In this document: one piece after another, positions 22,460-35,640 of the stretch
How positions within the stretch are numbered: the first letter of the stretch is position 1
Layout of the letters: every line of letters begins with the position of its first letter
Assembly (NCBI RefSeq): GCF_041146395.1
Contig: NC_090990.1
Location: forward strand, 44,402,001 to 44,466,000
DNA: 64,000 nucleotides
Direction of reading: 5' to 3'
Origin: Eulemur rufifrons
Taxonomy: Eukaryota > Chordata > Mammalia > Primates > Lemuridae
Made by a program: the position numbers and the translations under genes
The notes under the pieces: model-generated
Databases searched by the model: none
What the model saw: the letters and a program-made list of their open reading frames with translations, nothing else
What the model was told of the DNA's origin: nothing

Positions 22460-22550
22460 CTTGATTGTACATGGAGATAATGACAACACCTCTCCATGGG
22501 GTTATTGTGTGAATCGTGTGAGGTGACAGAAAAGCTGCTAACACAATGTT
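22460..22550 (+). repeat. MIR fragment, sense
   Basis: 'gagataatgacaacacctct' then 'ggggttattgtgtgaatcgt' corresponds to the 3' half of MIR. Confidence 0.6.
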
Positions 22551-22664
22551 GAGATATTTTTTAAAGGTTTAAGCTATTTTATTTAGTTCCCTTTTTCTGC
22601 CAGTTTTGGCAGGGGATCTTTACATTAAGTTTCTGGCATAATGGAAAAAGGGAAATCCTTGTGG

Positions 22665-22818
22665 TTCAGTGTCTCCACCACGTACTGTCTGCAGGCACCT
22701 GGAGCAAATTGTTTACCTCCTCAAGCCTCATTCCCTCATCTGTAAGGGTTATTGAGAGAGGGACTCTGGATAAAATATGTAGCACACAGTATTTAAACAA
22801 TAAAGAGTTCTTTTAATG
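22665..22818 (+). repeat. MIR SINE, sense
   Basis: 'gcctcattccctcatctgta' 'agggttattgagagag' and 'tagcacacagtatttaaaca' are sense MIR landmarks. Confidence 0.65.
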
Positions 22819-23340
22819 AAAAATCCATATTGTCTATTCCTTCTTCTAGAATAAGGGAGATAAATGTGCCAATGCCAAAAAAAACTTTGGGCAGTGAAAT
22901 ACCAACTTGGCACCCTCTGGGCCAAGGAGAGGTTCAGATTTGGTGTTTATTTGGCTCTTACATGTGATTATTTTGGGAAGCTTTGGGGCAAAGGAGTGCC
23001 AAAAAGGCTAGAGGAGTTTTCCCCCCTTTTTATTATTCTAGGGGAGTCAAGGCTAACAAGGGATTGGATTTCACGTTGTCTTAAATCTTTCAAACTTCTG
23101 GCAGGGACAGTATGTAAAAACTCCTCCTCTTTCTCTCTTCTTCCTCCTCTTGCTCTCCTCCTCCTCCTGTTTTCCTAGCCTCCATTTCTCCCCACCCGCC
23201 CCCACTCCCCAGGGCAGCTACTTTTGTTTATCTGGGTCACTGAAAAAATCACCACCAGGCCCATGACTGATTTGTCATTCAGCTCTATTCTCTTCATTAT
23301 ATTAATGAAAATAATTATTTTATTTTTGTTAATAATGGGA
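22819..23340. other. Unique sequence with a C/T tract
   Basis: 23,118-23,190 is a ctcctcctc-type pyrimidine run. Nothing else recognised. Confidence 0.55.
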
Positions 23341-23344
23341 ATGG

Positions 23345-23460
23345 CAATTATCATTTATTGAGTGCCTTCCCTTTATCTGTGCTGGGCGTATTAACAAATG
23401 TTAACCCCGTTAGTCCTCAAGACCCTCCTTGCAGCAGGTGGTGGTATTACCATTTAGCAC
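23345..23460 (-). repeat. MIR fragment, antisense
   Basis: 'tatcatttattgagtgcctt' and 'tgctgggcgtattaacaaat' match the MIR 3' end reversed. Confidence 0.7.
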
Positions 23461-23464
23461 TTCA

Positions 23465-23985
23465 ATAACTGAAGCAGAATGCTTTAATAATGTGGCTCAT
23501 TTTTGCTGTGGAGTGGGTTACTGTCCAGAATTTTGGTAACATGAGAAATGAGAAGTTATACATTAGAATAATAAAATGTTGTATAATCAGACAAAAATAT
23601 ATTTATATCTATAAATCCTCCCTCTAAAAGAGATTTGAGGTGACTTGTGATAGATAAGATAAAAACAGTGGTAAAAAATAGAAAAAAACCAGAATAGAGT
23701 GAAAATAATAGAATAAGTGAGTTGAAGCTAAGAACTTTATAGAATCTATAAGGTTCCTCATCATTACTATTAATAATAAATTTGTTTCCAAGTTTCCTAG
23801 TAGCAAAAGCAAAGATAGAACTTAATCAGGGTTAACTGAGTGAACAGGTAAAAACTTCATGCTGTTCAGGAGAAGTAGAATTTTTTCTAACATTAGGGGT
23901 CTGAGAGAAATTTCTTTTAGATTATCAAGAGTGGACAATATTTATAAATTATTTAAAAGTATATCCTATTAAATTCAATTATAAT
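23465..23985. other. AT-rich unique sequence
   Basis: Strongly A-rich on the plus strand, with no repeat body identified. Confidence 0.5.
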
Positions 23986-23989
23986 TTTG

Positions 23990-24690
23990 AACAAACTTTT
24001 TATTTTGAAATAGTTTTAGATTTACAGAAAAGTTGTGAAGGTACTACAAAGAGTTCCCATATACTTGACATGCACTTTCTCCTATTAATGTCTTACATTA
24101 GTATGTTACATTTACCATAATTAATGAATTGATATTGATAGGTTATCATTAGCTAGATTCCATGCTTTATTCAGAGTTCCTTAGTTTTTACCTAGTGGCC
24201 TTTTGTGTTTCAGGATCCCATCCAGGATACCAGTTACATTTAGTTATGTCTCCTTAGGCTCTTGGCTGTGATGGTTTCTCAAACTTTCCTCCTTTTTGAT
24301 GATCTTGACAGTTTTGAAGAGTATCAGTCAAGTATATTGTAGGATGTCCCTCTTGGAATTTGTCTGATGTTTTTCTCATGATGAGACTTGGGTAATGTGT
24401 TTTTGGAGGAAGACCACAGAGGTAAAGTGGTCTTTCTTATCACATCACATCAAGGGTACATACTGTCAGAATGACTTATCACTATTGATGTTAACGTTGA
24501 TCACCTGGCTGAGGTATTGTTTGTCAGGTCACCTCCCTGACTCCCCATGTTGTACTCTTTGGAAGGAAGTCACTGTCTATACACAGCTCGCACGTAAGGG
24601 GTAGGGAGTAGTTATGTTTCATTTTCTTGAGGGTTGGGTATCTATACACATTATTTTGAATTACTCTGTATGGGAGATTTGTCTTTTCTC
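23990..24690 (-). repeat. Old L1 (L1M group) 3' region, antisense
   Basis: 'gaaatagttttagatttaca' 'gaaaagttgtgaaggtacta', 'caggatcccatccaggatac', 'gacttatcactattgatgtt' and 'cacctggctgaggtattgtt' follow a block repeated in many old mammalian L1 copies on the reverse strand. The subfamily was not determined. There is no open ORF2. Confidence 0.7.
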
Positions 24691-24699
24691 AGTTCACTT

Positions 24700-25955
24700 A
24701 TTTTTATGGCTTTGGACTTAAAGAAATTGATTACGAGACTTCTTATGTACAAGGGACACTCTAAATTTGGTTTAGAGGTTACATGGTGGAATTTCTGAGA
24801 CGTTTCTATGGCTTATGGGAAAATAGGCTGAATTTCTAGAATCTCAGGTTTATATTTATTTATATTATCCCTTATATTTATTTATATTATATTTACATAC
24901 TTTTGTTTACTTATGTTACCTTTCCTTTCCCCTACACTACAATGTAAATTCTATGTAAGTTGTCAGTAAATATTCTATCTTTTAAGGATGTGAATTTATG
25001 GTTTTTAGAAACTGTATCCCCTTTAAAATAACAACTATTTTCTTGATTTCTATGGTATTCTGTGTTTTGAGTTTATAAGGGACATTATTGTATTGTTTTA
25101 TTTTTCTTGTGGTTATTTGCTAATCTGTCAGGAGATGGTTATGGTTTGGTTATTGATCTGTAGTCATTTTCTAAACACAATTAAAATCAATCCTCGTTAG
25201 TAAACTCCTCACAGATATCCCTATGGTTAAGGATTCAGAGGGCTACTCACTCTTTCTTGCCATTGGAGTTCTGACAGAACTGACTACATACAAAGGATAT
25301 TAGCTAAATAAGGAGTGAAAATTTATCTTATTATCTAAGGAAATACTGTTTAGCCTCTGATGTATAGAACTTCTAGTATACTGAATGGGTAGACAGCTCG
25401 GAAGTGAGTCTGAACCAGGTCTGCATGTTCAGTGTATGTGTACCTCTGTGGGAGAGAGGGTGGAAGGGAAGACCAGATTTGCCAACCAGATCTCAAGTCC
25501 AACAACTTAGTAGGAATGCAGACCCTGTGCAGGTGTGGTGACCACATAGCAGTGGGAAGCCAAGCTGGGTGCACCTGGGCATGGGAAGTGGAGGAGTGAG
25601 CTCAATGTTGTTCTAGGCATGAATTATCACCTTGTCTTTGACACAGTGACCCTTAAAATGTGGCTTAGTATATTCCAGTCTCTTAACTATCAGGTGAATT
25701 TCCCTTATTCTCTTGGAGAAAATTAAGTAAGAGGATGGTGTGTGAAGTCAACTCTGTGTCCCCTGGTGCTCCACTCAGTGGAGAGAGGAGGTTGGGTGGG
25801 AGTCTCATCCTCCCCAAGAGCTGAGGCAGCAGCATGAGAAGAAGAAGGGAGAAACTTCCACACCAGTACCCGCCTCTGGTGAGCATGCCTGGAGTCTAGA
25901 TCCCTTCCTCAGTACTTGGCCTCCTGATTTCCTTTCTTATTTGCATATCTAAGAT
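24700..25955. other. Unique sequence
   Basis: AT-rich to about 25.35 kb and more mixed afterwards. No repeat family or exon recognised. Confidence 0.5.
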
Positions 25956-26086
25956 AGGACTTGATTTAAAAAAAAACAGCTTTAGATATTTATAGTACAT
26001 ATAATTATATATAATTCACATACTATATAATTCACCCATTTAAAGCATACAGTTAAGTGATTTTGGCATATTACATTATTTATTTT

Positions 26087-26105
26087 AACTAATTGTAGTA
26101 AAATA
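26087..26105 (+). repeat. Target-site duplication, left copy
   Basis: 'aactaattgtagtaaaata' (19 bp) immediately precedes the Alu. An identical copy lies at 26,449-26,467. Confidence 0.97.
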
Positions 26106-26448
26106 GGCCGGGCGCAGTGGCTTGCGCCTATAATCCTAGCAGTCTGGGAGGCCGAGGCAGGTGGATCGTTTTAGCTCAGGAGTTGGAGACCAGCCTGAGC
26201 AAGACCGAGACCCTGTCTCTACTAAAAGTAGAAAGAAATTATATGGACAACTAAAAATATATATGCAAAAAATTAGCTGGGCATGGTGGCGCATGCCTGT
26301 AGTCTCAGCTACTCGAGAGGCTGAGGCAGGAGGATTGCTTGAGCCTGGGAGTTTGAGGTTGCTGTGAGCTAGGCCGATGCCACGGCACTCTAGCCTGGGC
26401 AAGAAAGTGAGACTCTGTCTCAAAAAAAAAAAAAAACAAAAAACAAAA
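26106..26448 (+). mobile_element. Lemur-type Alu, full length
   Basis: It starts 'ggccgggcgcagtggcttgc' and is dimeric. It has an insert around 'gaaattatatggacaactaa' between the monomers, the right monomer 'gagctaggccgatgccacgg', and an A-rich tail with C interruptions. These features separate it from human Alu families and match Malagasy lemur Alus as I know them. It transcribes from an internal pol III promoter (A box and B box in the left monomer) when active. This copy encodes no protein and would have relied on L1 machinery. Confidence 0.93.
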
Positions 26449-26467
26449 AACTAATTGTAGTAAAATA
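26449..26467 (+). repeat. Target-site duplication, right copy
   Basis: Perfect 19-bp repeat of the left copy, directly after the A-rich tail. Confidence 0.97.
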
Positions 26468-27215
26468 AATGTATAGCATTAAATTTGCCTTTTAACCATT
26501 TTTAAGTATACAATTCAGTGTCATTAATTACATTCACTGTGTTTTTTATCCATCACTACTATTTCCAAAATTTGTTTATCACCCCAAACAGAAACTTCAT
26601 ACCCATTAAAGGCAGTAACTCCCCATATCCTTCTTTCCTATGCCTTGTTAACCTCTCATTTACTTTCTGTCTGTTATGAATTTTCCTATTCTAGATACCT
26701 CATATAAGTAGAATTATACAGTATTTGTCATTTCTCATCTGGCAAATTTCACTTAACATGTTTTCAAGATGTATCCACATTGTACCCATGAGCCAGAATT
26801 TCCTCCTTTTTATGGCTGATTAATAATATTCCATTGTATGCATATACTACATTTTGCTTATCCATTCATTTGTTGATGGACTTTTTGATGGACATTTGCG
26901 TTATTTCTACCTTTTGGCTATTGTGAATGGTGCTGCCTTGAACATTGGTATGTATCTGTTCAAGTCTCTGCCTTCAGTTCTTTTGGGTATATATCTATGA
27001 GTGGAATTGCTGGTTCATACAGTAATTCTACTTTTAGCTTTCTGAGAAACCACCAAACTTTTGCACAGTGACTGCATCATTTTACATTCCCACCAGCAGC
27101 ATATGACAATTCCAGTTTCTCCACATCCTCCCCAACACTTATCCCTGCCTGCCTTTTAAAAAATTATAGCCATGGTAGTAGCTGTAAAGTCATCTCTCAT
27201 TATGGTTTAAGGGTT

Positions 27216-27635
27216 GATTTTTTAACCTTAGAAATCTGTGGAATGAAAGTGGAATTGATTGAATTTATATCATCCTAGAGGTAACATTTTTGGCTAGACC
27301 TTGGTTGAAACATCTTGGTAAGGACTCCCAAGGTAGTGTCATAAAATTAAAGGTTTCTGGGGGAGGGGGAGCACAGTTATCTCTGAGATGCTGTTTGATT
27401 TGCATTGTTTTATGGTTGTAGTGAAGGATGATTTCTCAGAACAGTGGTATTTAAAGCAGCTATTCTAGGTTCTAGGAAGAGTGATTCCATCATCCTCTCT
27501 CATCTGCTTATTTTTTAGTATGTTTAATAGTGCTGAGAAATAACCTGTAAATACTAGGTTTTCTTCACCCTTATTTTTTGGAAAGAAAAGTTTTTCACTC
27601 TCTACAGAAGAAATAGGATACTCATATCTTCACTA
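27216..27635. other. Unique sequence
   Basis: No repeat recognised. A G-run 'gggggagggggagc' lies at about 27,359-27,372. Confidence 0.5.
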
Positions 27636-27639
27636 ATGA

Positions 27640-28065
27640 ATAATAGAAATAATAGAAAAGTCAAAATAACAGTGACTTAAACACAAGGATTCATTCTTTC
27701 CTGTAAATCTAGATATTTAATATGTGGAGTCTTGCACTGCTATGATGTCCCCCTGAAGTCATCAAGGATACTAGCTCTTTTGGCATTTTTACTTCACTGT
27801 TTTCAGCCCTGACTTCCATTCTCAAGGTCACCTCATGGTCCAAGAAGGCTGTTGAAGTCTCCATGATCAAGTTTATATTCCACTTAGCAAGAAGAAGGAA
27901 GGTGGGGGTGCATAAAGAGGATGCACCTCACGTTGGAGTGAGCCTTCTTTAAGCAACCTTCTTAGAAGGTCTGCTTAATGCTTGTACTTGCCAGTCATGG
28001 TCCAGTACTTAGGTTTATATTCATATCTAGCTGGAGTGGAGTCTGGGCAATGTAGCTTTTAGGCG
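27640..28065. repeat. Probable ancient interspersed repeat, family unassigned
   Basis: The order 'cctcatggtccaagaaggct', 'tccacttagcaagaagaagg', 'gccagtcatggtccagtact' and 'gtctgggcaatgtagctttt' resembles a repeat often seen in mammalian introns. I could not fix its name, strand or ends. Confidence 0.4.
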
Positions 28066-28304
28066 GGTGCCTTGCTACCCAAGTAAAATTGAAGTTACCT
28101 TAGTAAAGACAAAGGGGAGAATGGATATTGGGCAGGTGAAATGACAATCACAAAATCATTATTTCTCAGTAAATTATATTGACCAGTATCACAGAGACCA
28201 ATTAAAATCCTCCTATAATAGTGACAAGGAGAAAGGTGACTGTGGTAGCGGTCATGGGAGAGGTAATATATAGTCTGAAGCAACTGTGGCTCACAATTTC
28301 CATC

Positions 28305-28365
28305 ATAGAGTCACTCATTCACTTATTCCTTGCATATATATTAATAAAGCATCTATGAGGTATCC
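28305..28365 (-). repeat. L2 terminal fragment, antisense
   Basis: 'actcattcacttattccttg' then 'aaagcatctatgaggtatcc' is weakly similar to the reversed L2 end. Confidence 0.4.
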
Positions 28366-28439
28366 CCTCTCTAATCCAGCAGTAGATTGGTACACATTTA
28401 CTTAACTATTCAAATTCATATGAAAGCTAAGTAGTCCTT

Positions 28440-28625
28440 AGGTCAAAGTTTTGTTCTGACACTTATCACCTGGGTGAACCTGGACAAGTCATTTAATCCC
28501 TCTCAATTCCAGTTTCCTCTTTTGCTTGAAGGAGGATGAAAATGACAAGGGTTCACTTTATGGAGAAAATGAAGCACCGTGGCTAAAATCTCTAACCAAC
28601 TGATTTCTGCCACATAGTAGTACAC
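28440..28625 (+). repeat. MIR SINE, sense
   Basis: 'ttctgacacttatcacctgg', 'aacctggacaagtcatttaa' and 'attccagtttcctcttttgc' are diagnostic. Confidence 0.75.
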
Positions 28626-28663
28626 AAGAAGCATTACTTCTATTTTTCTTTGCCTTTGGTTTT

Positions 28664-30220
<1,557 letters not shown>

Positions 30221-30224
30221 GCAG

Positions 30225-30408
30225 TGTCCAGGACCCATGTCACAAGCTACAGAAGTGGTGTGTCTTAGGGCTCAGAAGGCTCCTGTCTGGTCCAGCCAGG
30301 TGACCTTGGGTCCCCGGCACCCAGTTTCCTCATCTGCAATGTGTGAAGGTTGGATTGAGTGATCCATGTAGCCCTTCCCAGATTTAAAGTTCTGAGTCTG
30401 TGAGATGT
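30225..30408 (+). repeat. MIR SINE, sense
   Basis: 'ccaggtgaccttgggtcccc' and 'ccagtttcctcatctgcaat' are strong MIR landmarks, followed by 'gattgagtgatccatgtagc'. Confidence 0.7.
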
Positions 30409-30409
30409 T

Positions 30410-32300
30410 AGTGGTGTTGACCAAAGTCTCTTTTTTGGATTCTACCTTAAGATGTATTCTTTTGAAAAAGGATTGTTCAAGTCTAACCTTAGAATTCAAC
30501 ACTTTGGGATATAATTTAATGTTAAAATGCCATACTCTTTCCTTCCCTTCTTTTTTCTCGTGTTCTTTACTACTTCTATTTAGTTTCTTTTCTTTCTTTT
30601 TTTAATATGCCTTTTTTTGTCTTATTTTGTTCATTTTCCTTTCTTCCTCTCTATAAATTGTTGTCAAGGGCCTTTGAAGAGAATTCTTAAATGTTATTAA
30701 GAAATTGCAGTCAGGGAGCCCTTGTTCCCAAGTCATTTAGAAGATTGCTTTTCCTTTTGTTAAATATGAAAAATTGTCAACCTGTATCGTTAAAATGTGC
30801 CCCAAACCGCATTCACCAATAAAAAGTGTCAGCTCTCATTATTGCCCAGATATTATTCTTTTCAAAAGCTGAGCACCCTCCCCAGGCTTTCTAAGTAGTC
30901 TTCAGCTCATTCATCTTCCTGGTTTCTTTACATTTTGAACCTCTCTGGGTCTATATGGGGTGGCAGCCTGTCTTTTAAAAAATTAGTGGGTTCCAAATAC
31001 CATTCAAACCTACTTCCGCCCTCCACCTCCCCCTCTCCTCACCCTGCCTGTTAGGAGTCTTATATTCTGTATAAATATTGAGCTGGAGATGTTTCTAAAG
31101 AGGTGTTTGGACTTTTAATTAACATTGACAGCCTGTCTGCTTAGGATTTTGCTCTACTGTCTCCATGGAAAAGTCAGGTAGGTCAGTGGGGGAGGGGGGT
31201 TCTGCAGTGGATGTGTTCCTGGCCGCGGGCCCTAGAGACACTGAACTCTGAGCCAACCATGAAGTCATTCTGAATTTAAGGAGTCTTGCGAATCCAAGGC
31301 AATGTGTCTTAATTTGACAAAGCAAAGGCTGCCCGATAAGCAACCCTCAGTACAAGTTCAGGGAAGCTGGGAGTGTTTGTAAGTTTAGATCCTGCTGGAG
31401 AAATGTGGTGATGTGGAAGGACAGGCTCATTTTCTCCTGTTTCCTCCCTTTCCCTTCCCCTCCCCCTCCCCTCTCCCTCTCTTACTTACTTTGGCCCGAT
31501 TCAGCTCTGCAGTCTGGCCTCTGCAGTGGCTTGATGTGAAATTTGAGAAACATATGTAGTTTTCTATTTCAGGAAAATGAGCTCAGGGATTGAATGTGTT
31601 TTTTTGTTGGCTGTTAAGCTCAGATCTTGCCCAGTGTGGTTTTTTGATGATGGGAAAGAGGCTTCGAAGTGCTTTTTATCAGAATTTCATGTAATAAAAC
31701 GTAAGGTTCGGTTTCTTTATCTCGCCCCCCCGCCCCCCTCCCAGGCCCCTGACACAATGTTGTCTATTCTGTCAGAAGTGGGAAGAAGTGCGCATTGTTC
31801 GTATTACAATCACTTCTTTGCTGCTTGCACACACATATATAAAAATGGCCACTGTGTCTGTCCTTCACAAAGCTATTTTCAATGTAGTTCGGTGGAGGAC
31901 CAAGGGTCTACGCACTGTTACCAATAAAGGAAAAGGGATCCACTGGGGGAAAAATCTGCCTTTGTTTTGCCTTGGAAGGGCCAGTATTTTTCTTTGTTCT
32001 AGAGGTGAGTGCCAGCAATGGGCCCAGCGCCCTATCAACCAAACTTCATTAATCCAGCCGTGCGAAGGCTATTCGGACCAGCGCCACTGCGGCCTTTCAG
32101 GAGAACGGTTGAGAGGGGGTCAGGCTAGTGGGCTGGCACAGGGAATAGCTGAGGGTTGGGGAGATGGGAGGTAGACTCATAGTATTTTCTGTTAGGTCCA
32201 CCCGAGGTGAGCTGTTGCCCACTGCTTGTGAAGATCAGCAGAATGAGGCATGGCCCCAGCCCTCAAGGAGCATCTCAGCTAGTGGTCAAAAAGGCTCCAT
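30410..32300. other. Long unique block with low-complexity patches
   Basis: A T-rich patch lies at 30,535-30,610, a C/T tract at 31,437-31,485 and a C-rich run at 31,725-31,742. No interspersed repeat was recognised over about 1.9 kb. Exon-like frames near 31.57-31.92 kb were examined and rejected. Confidence 0.55.
31437..31485. repeat. C/T-rich tract
   Basis: Repeating ccctcccctccc and tccctctc motifs on the plus strand. Confidence 0.85.
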
Positions 32301-32304
32301 GAGC

Positions 32305-32402
32305 TATGGTTATCCATTAGACATGAACTTCTTGAAGGCAGTAGCAGGTCGTCTTTAACCTTTGTATCCGGTGAATGCTTGCTGAATTAATAAAAGAATG
32401 AT
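32305..32402 (+). repeat. L2 LINE 3' end, sense
   Basis: 'gacatgaacttcttgaaggc' 'agtagcaggtcgtc' and 'aatgcttgctgaattaataa' match the L2 terminus. Confidence 0.75.
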
Positions 32403-32534
32403 ATGTTATGATGGAGGTCTCCCTAGGATATACTAGGGGAACAGAGAAGGGATCTTCCTACCCCAGACTTGAGGTGGGGTGAGGGGGAAGGAGGAGGAGA
32501 AAGCACAGGAATGGCATATCTAGAAGAAGGGCGC

Positions 32535-32712
32535 TAACATTCCTGGGCATTATCCATGTTGTCCTATTTTATCTTTACAATGTGTCCATTTTACAGGGGA
32601 GAAAACTGAGACCCAAAGAGGTTAAGAAACACATTCAGTAAGGTCACATAGCTGCTGAAGAGTAGAGAGGCTGGATCTGAACTGGCGGTACATGGCTCCA
32701 AGAGGATGAACC
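32535..32712 (-). repeat. MIR SINE, antisense
   Basis: 'cattttacaggggagaaaac' 'tgagacccaaagaggttaag' and 'ctggatctgaactggcggta' are reverse MIR text. Confidence 0.85.
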
Positions 32713-33195
32713 CCTAGTTTCTCTCATACTGTACTCATCTCTACCTCCTTTTTTGTCCTGTAGTGAACTGACCAACTCCCTCTGACCTTAATATCTGGCC
32801 TTTGACAGAATGGTTTGGAAAAGTTTAAGAGATTGTCAGGCAATGGTAGAGGTGGGCTTCCCGTGAAGTACAGGCAGCAAAGCTTAAACTTCAGGGTCCA
32901 CACTTGCATAGGCCCTTGTGAGTGCTGGGAGCTATTGGGAGTTGCAGAATGTTCCAGGTGGGGTTGCAATCAGAAAGCATTTCATAAGCATTTCTGACTC
33001 AGGCAAAAGGGACCGATATCCTCAAAGTGCAAGATATTTGTTTAAATTTTTTTCTTATTGTAAGTAAGCATTTATTATTGCACTTATTTTGTATTCCTTT
33101 TCTTAAAGAGCCCCCACATAAAAGCTTCAGGCCCTATAAAACCTGGATTTGCCCTGGGATCTGGTGTATCCTTCATGGAGGAAAGAAGGTAGACT
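32713..33195. other. Unique sequence
   Basis: Nothing recognised. Confidence 0.5.
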
Positions 33196-33197
33196 CA

Positions 33198-33400
33198 AGG
33201 GTGAGCGGTTGAATTTGGGCTCTGGGGTAAAATGCCAGCCCTGGAACTTACTGTGTGATCTTGAGCAAGTCACTTACCATTTCTGTACTTCATTTTCTTA
33301 TATGTACTACATGGGCTTTCTATGTGGAGTGAAGAGCCCATGTGTAAAGCTCGTAGTACAACATGCTAAGGACTCGATCAGTGTGAGCTGCCCCTGCTGC
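33198..33400 (+). repeat. MIR SINE, sense
   Basis: 'tttgggctctggggtaaaat', 'cttactgtgtgatcttgagc' and 'aagtcacttaccatttctgt' give an unambiguous sense MIR. Confidence 0.85.
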
Positions 33401-33599
33401 TGTTGCTATTTGTTAATGTCATGGAAGACCCAGGTAGATGGAGCTTAATGCCAGTGTCTGCCATTAAAACATTGACCTTCTGGAGGGTGTAGTATAAAGA
33501 GAACTTCAGATTTACATTGAAAAACTTGCACAATATCACTTTACATATTTATTTCCTTACCATGTTTGACCACCATCCAAACAGCTTCAAAAACACATT

Positions 33600-34062
33600 T
33601 TATTATCCAGAAAACTGGCGATTTTTCACAGCACTGAGACTGAGCTGTCTCGTCTCCTGGTGGTCCTCGTCACTCACTGACATTCCAGCCACCTCAGACG
33701 TCTCCTGATCCCTGGGTGAGCCGGGCCTTTTCTTGTCTGCTTGCCTTTGCACATACTGTTCCCTTCCTGCATGGTATCATTCATGCTCTTTTCTATTCCG
33801 TCAACAGTTGAGACCCAGCTTAAATGTCATACTATTTGTGAAGCCCTCAGACTCCCCTGGGCAGTTAGACGCTCCCATTTAATTGTTCTTGTATTTCTTC
33901 TAGCACTTCTCTCATTGCACTGTGATTATTTTTTGATACCTGTCTTTTTTCTAATAGCCTAGGATCACTTTGGAAGAGGAAGCTACAGTTTATTCACCTG
34001 GTGCAGAGTGCCTGGCACATAGTAGGTGTTGAGAAATTTGGGGGGATTAATTGGAAGGAGTT
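33600..34062 (+). repeat. L2 LINE 3' region, sense, long
   Basis: 'tttgcacatactgttccctt', 'gagacccagcttaaatgtca', 'ttgtgaagccctcagactcc' and 'agagtgcctggcacatagta' lie in L2 order. Confidence 0.85.
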
Positions 34063-34299
34063 ATTATTTTCATACTGTTATATTTTAAAAGCTGTGATGG
34101 ATTAAGAAAAGGCTATATGGTATAATTACACAGAATTATATTTTTCTGTTGCTTTATATTCTAATTTAAGAAATGTTTTTAATGCCTGATTGATCTTCAA
34201 TTTGAAATGACTTTGTAGCATTTTCTCTTTGTTTCCTTGCATTCAACCCTCTGATTGAAGCAGATAATGTTTATAAACAACCTCTTAAGTTGTGGATTC

Positions 34300-34390
34300 C
34301 TTGCTAGTTGTAACTTCATGAATGCAGGACCATGTATGCTTGGTCCACAGCTCTGTCCTCAACTCCTAATACAGGGATTGGCACAGGGGA
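34300..34390 (+). repeat. L2 fragment, sense
   Basis: 'gtaacttcatgaatgcagga' and 'aactcctaatacagggattg' resemble the L2 3' end. Confidence 0.5.
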
Positions 34391-34429
34391 ACAGCTCTAG
34401 AGGTAGAGGAAATTATAGTAATGATGGTG

Positions 34430-34685
34430 TTAGCATTTTATACTTAACAGTACTTCACATGTGCTAGGCACTATTGCCAGAATTTTAGATATACTCGCCT
34501 CTTCAGTCTTCCCACTATTTGTATGTTATATGTACTATAACTGTCATTTATTTTCTACAGATAAGGAAACTGAGGCTCACAGAGGCGCAAGGCCCATGGT
34601 CATGTAGTTAATGACTGACAGAGTTGGGATTTTTAACCAGGGTAGTCTGGCCCCAGAGTCCAGGCTGTTTACCATGATAGTATAC
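34430..34685 (-). repeat. MIR SINE, antisense, nearly full length
   Basis: 'cacatgtgctaggcactatt', 'ctacagataaggaaactgag' 'gctcacagaggcgcaag' and 'gagttgggatttttaaccag' run in reverse MIR order. Confidence 0.85.
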
Positions 34686-34798
34686 TTAGTACCAATTAGC
34701 TTAGTACTTGTTTGTTAACTGATTATTAAAGGAATGTAACAAAGACCTATTTTGGTAACGTAAAAAGTTCATTTGTTAGGTAAATAGTCACCCTAAAC

Positions 34799-34986
34799 CA
34801 GTTGTTCTGAAAATGTGGTCTTCAGACCAGCGGCATGAGCATCACTGGGAAATACGTTAGAAATGTGAATTCTGTGGCCCCTCCCACACCCTAAAATTAG
34901 AGACTCTTGGGAGTCGGACCACATCATCTGTGTTTTAACAAATCCTCCTGGAGAATCTGATGGATGTTAAAGTTGGAGAACCACTG
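34799..34986 (-). mobile_element. MER20 (hAT-Charlie) fossil, antisense, full length
   Basis: Both termini are visible: 'cagttgttctgaaaatgtgg' on the left and 'gttggagaaccactg' on the right, forming inverted repeats. The middle has 'ctgtgttttaacaaatcctc'. Length is about 188 bp. Flanking 8-mers are only vaguely similar, so the target duplication has decayed. Confidence 0.88.
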
Positions 34987-35464
34987 TCTAAGTCTTAGTT
35001 ATTTTCTCTGGAATTTCACCCCTTTCTTTTGGCTTCTCTTAGAAAGAGTCATACTTTGTGGGTATCTCACCTTTGTATACTCCTGATTTTTGTGAGGTTT
35101 ATGTGGGGACTAAGCTCTAGCCTCCCTGAATATTTTTGCTAAGGTTTCTGAGAAATTTTGAAAGTTGGGGTGTGTCTGTAGCTTGACAGTGTTTTTTTTG
35201 TTGGTTCATTTTTGTCCCCCTCCCCAACCCCATTCTGGTGGCTTTCAGGATGAGGAAACTTTAAAAGTACAATACCTCCTCCATTCAGCCCTACTCTCTC
35301 AAACTCTCTTAACTGGCAGGTGAAGAAGGAGCCTAGGATGCAGGGATGACAGAGAAAGGGCAGATAGCAGGACCAGTGGATGGGGCAACCAGAGTTTTGT
35401 AAGTCATGGTGTTTCCCGGAAATAGCCTCAGCCCCTGTGGACTCTTGGTTTACACCTGGTATAA

Positions 35465-35640
35465 AAAAAAGAACGCTGGACTTCAAACTGGACTTGGAAT
35501 CCTGGTTCACTCTCTTTTCATATGTGATTTTAGAAAAGTAACTTTGCTAAGCAGCAGTTCCATTATCTGTGAAATGGGGATAATATTACCTAGTTATTAA
35601 TGATGATATGAGGATTTATTGAGATACACGATCAACATTC
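35465..35640 (+). repeat. MIR SINE, sense
   Basis: 'tggacttggaatcctggttc', 'gcagttccattatctgtgaa' 'atggggataatattacctag' are plain MIR landmarks. Confidence 0.8.

Larger units (their letters stand above)
25960..27215 (-). repeat. Old L1 3' region, antisense, split by an Alu
   Basis: Landmarks on both sides of the Alu, 'attcacccatttaaagcata', 'ccattgtatgcatatactac' and 'cccaccagcagcatatgaca', are the well-known reverse-strand L1M pattern. The element resumes exactly after the Alu target duplication. No coding capacity remains. Confidence 0.8.

Noticed and set aside
31573..31700. Possible exon with acceptor 'tttctatttcag' and donor 'gtaagg'
   Set aside because: Splice motifs are fair and one phase is open, but the peptide is unremarkable, no partner exon fits, and such pairs occur by chance in 64 kb.
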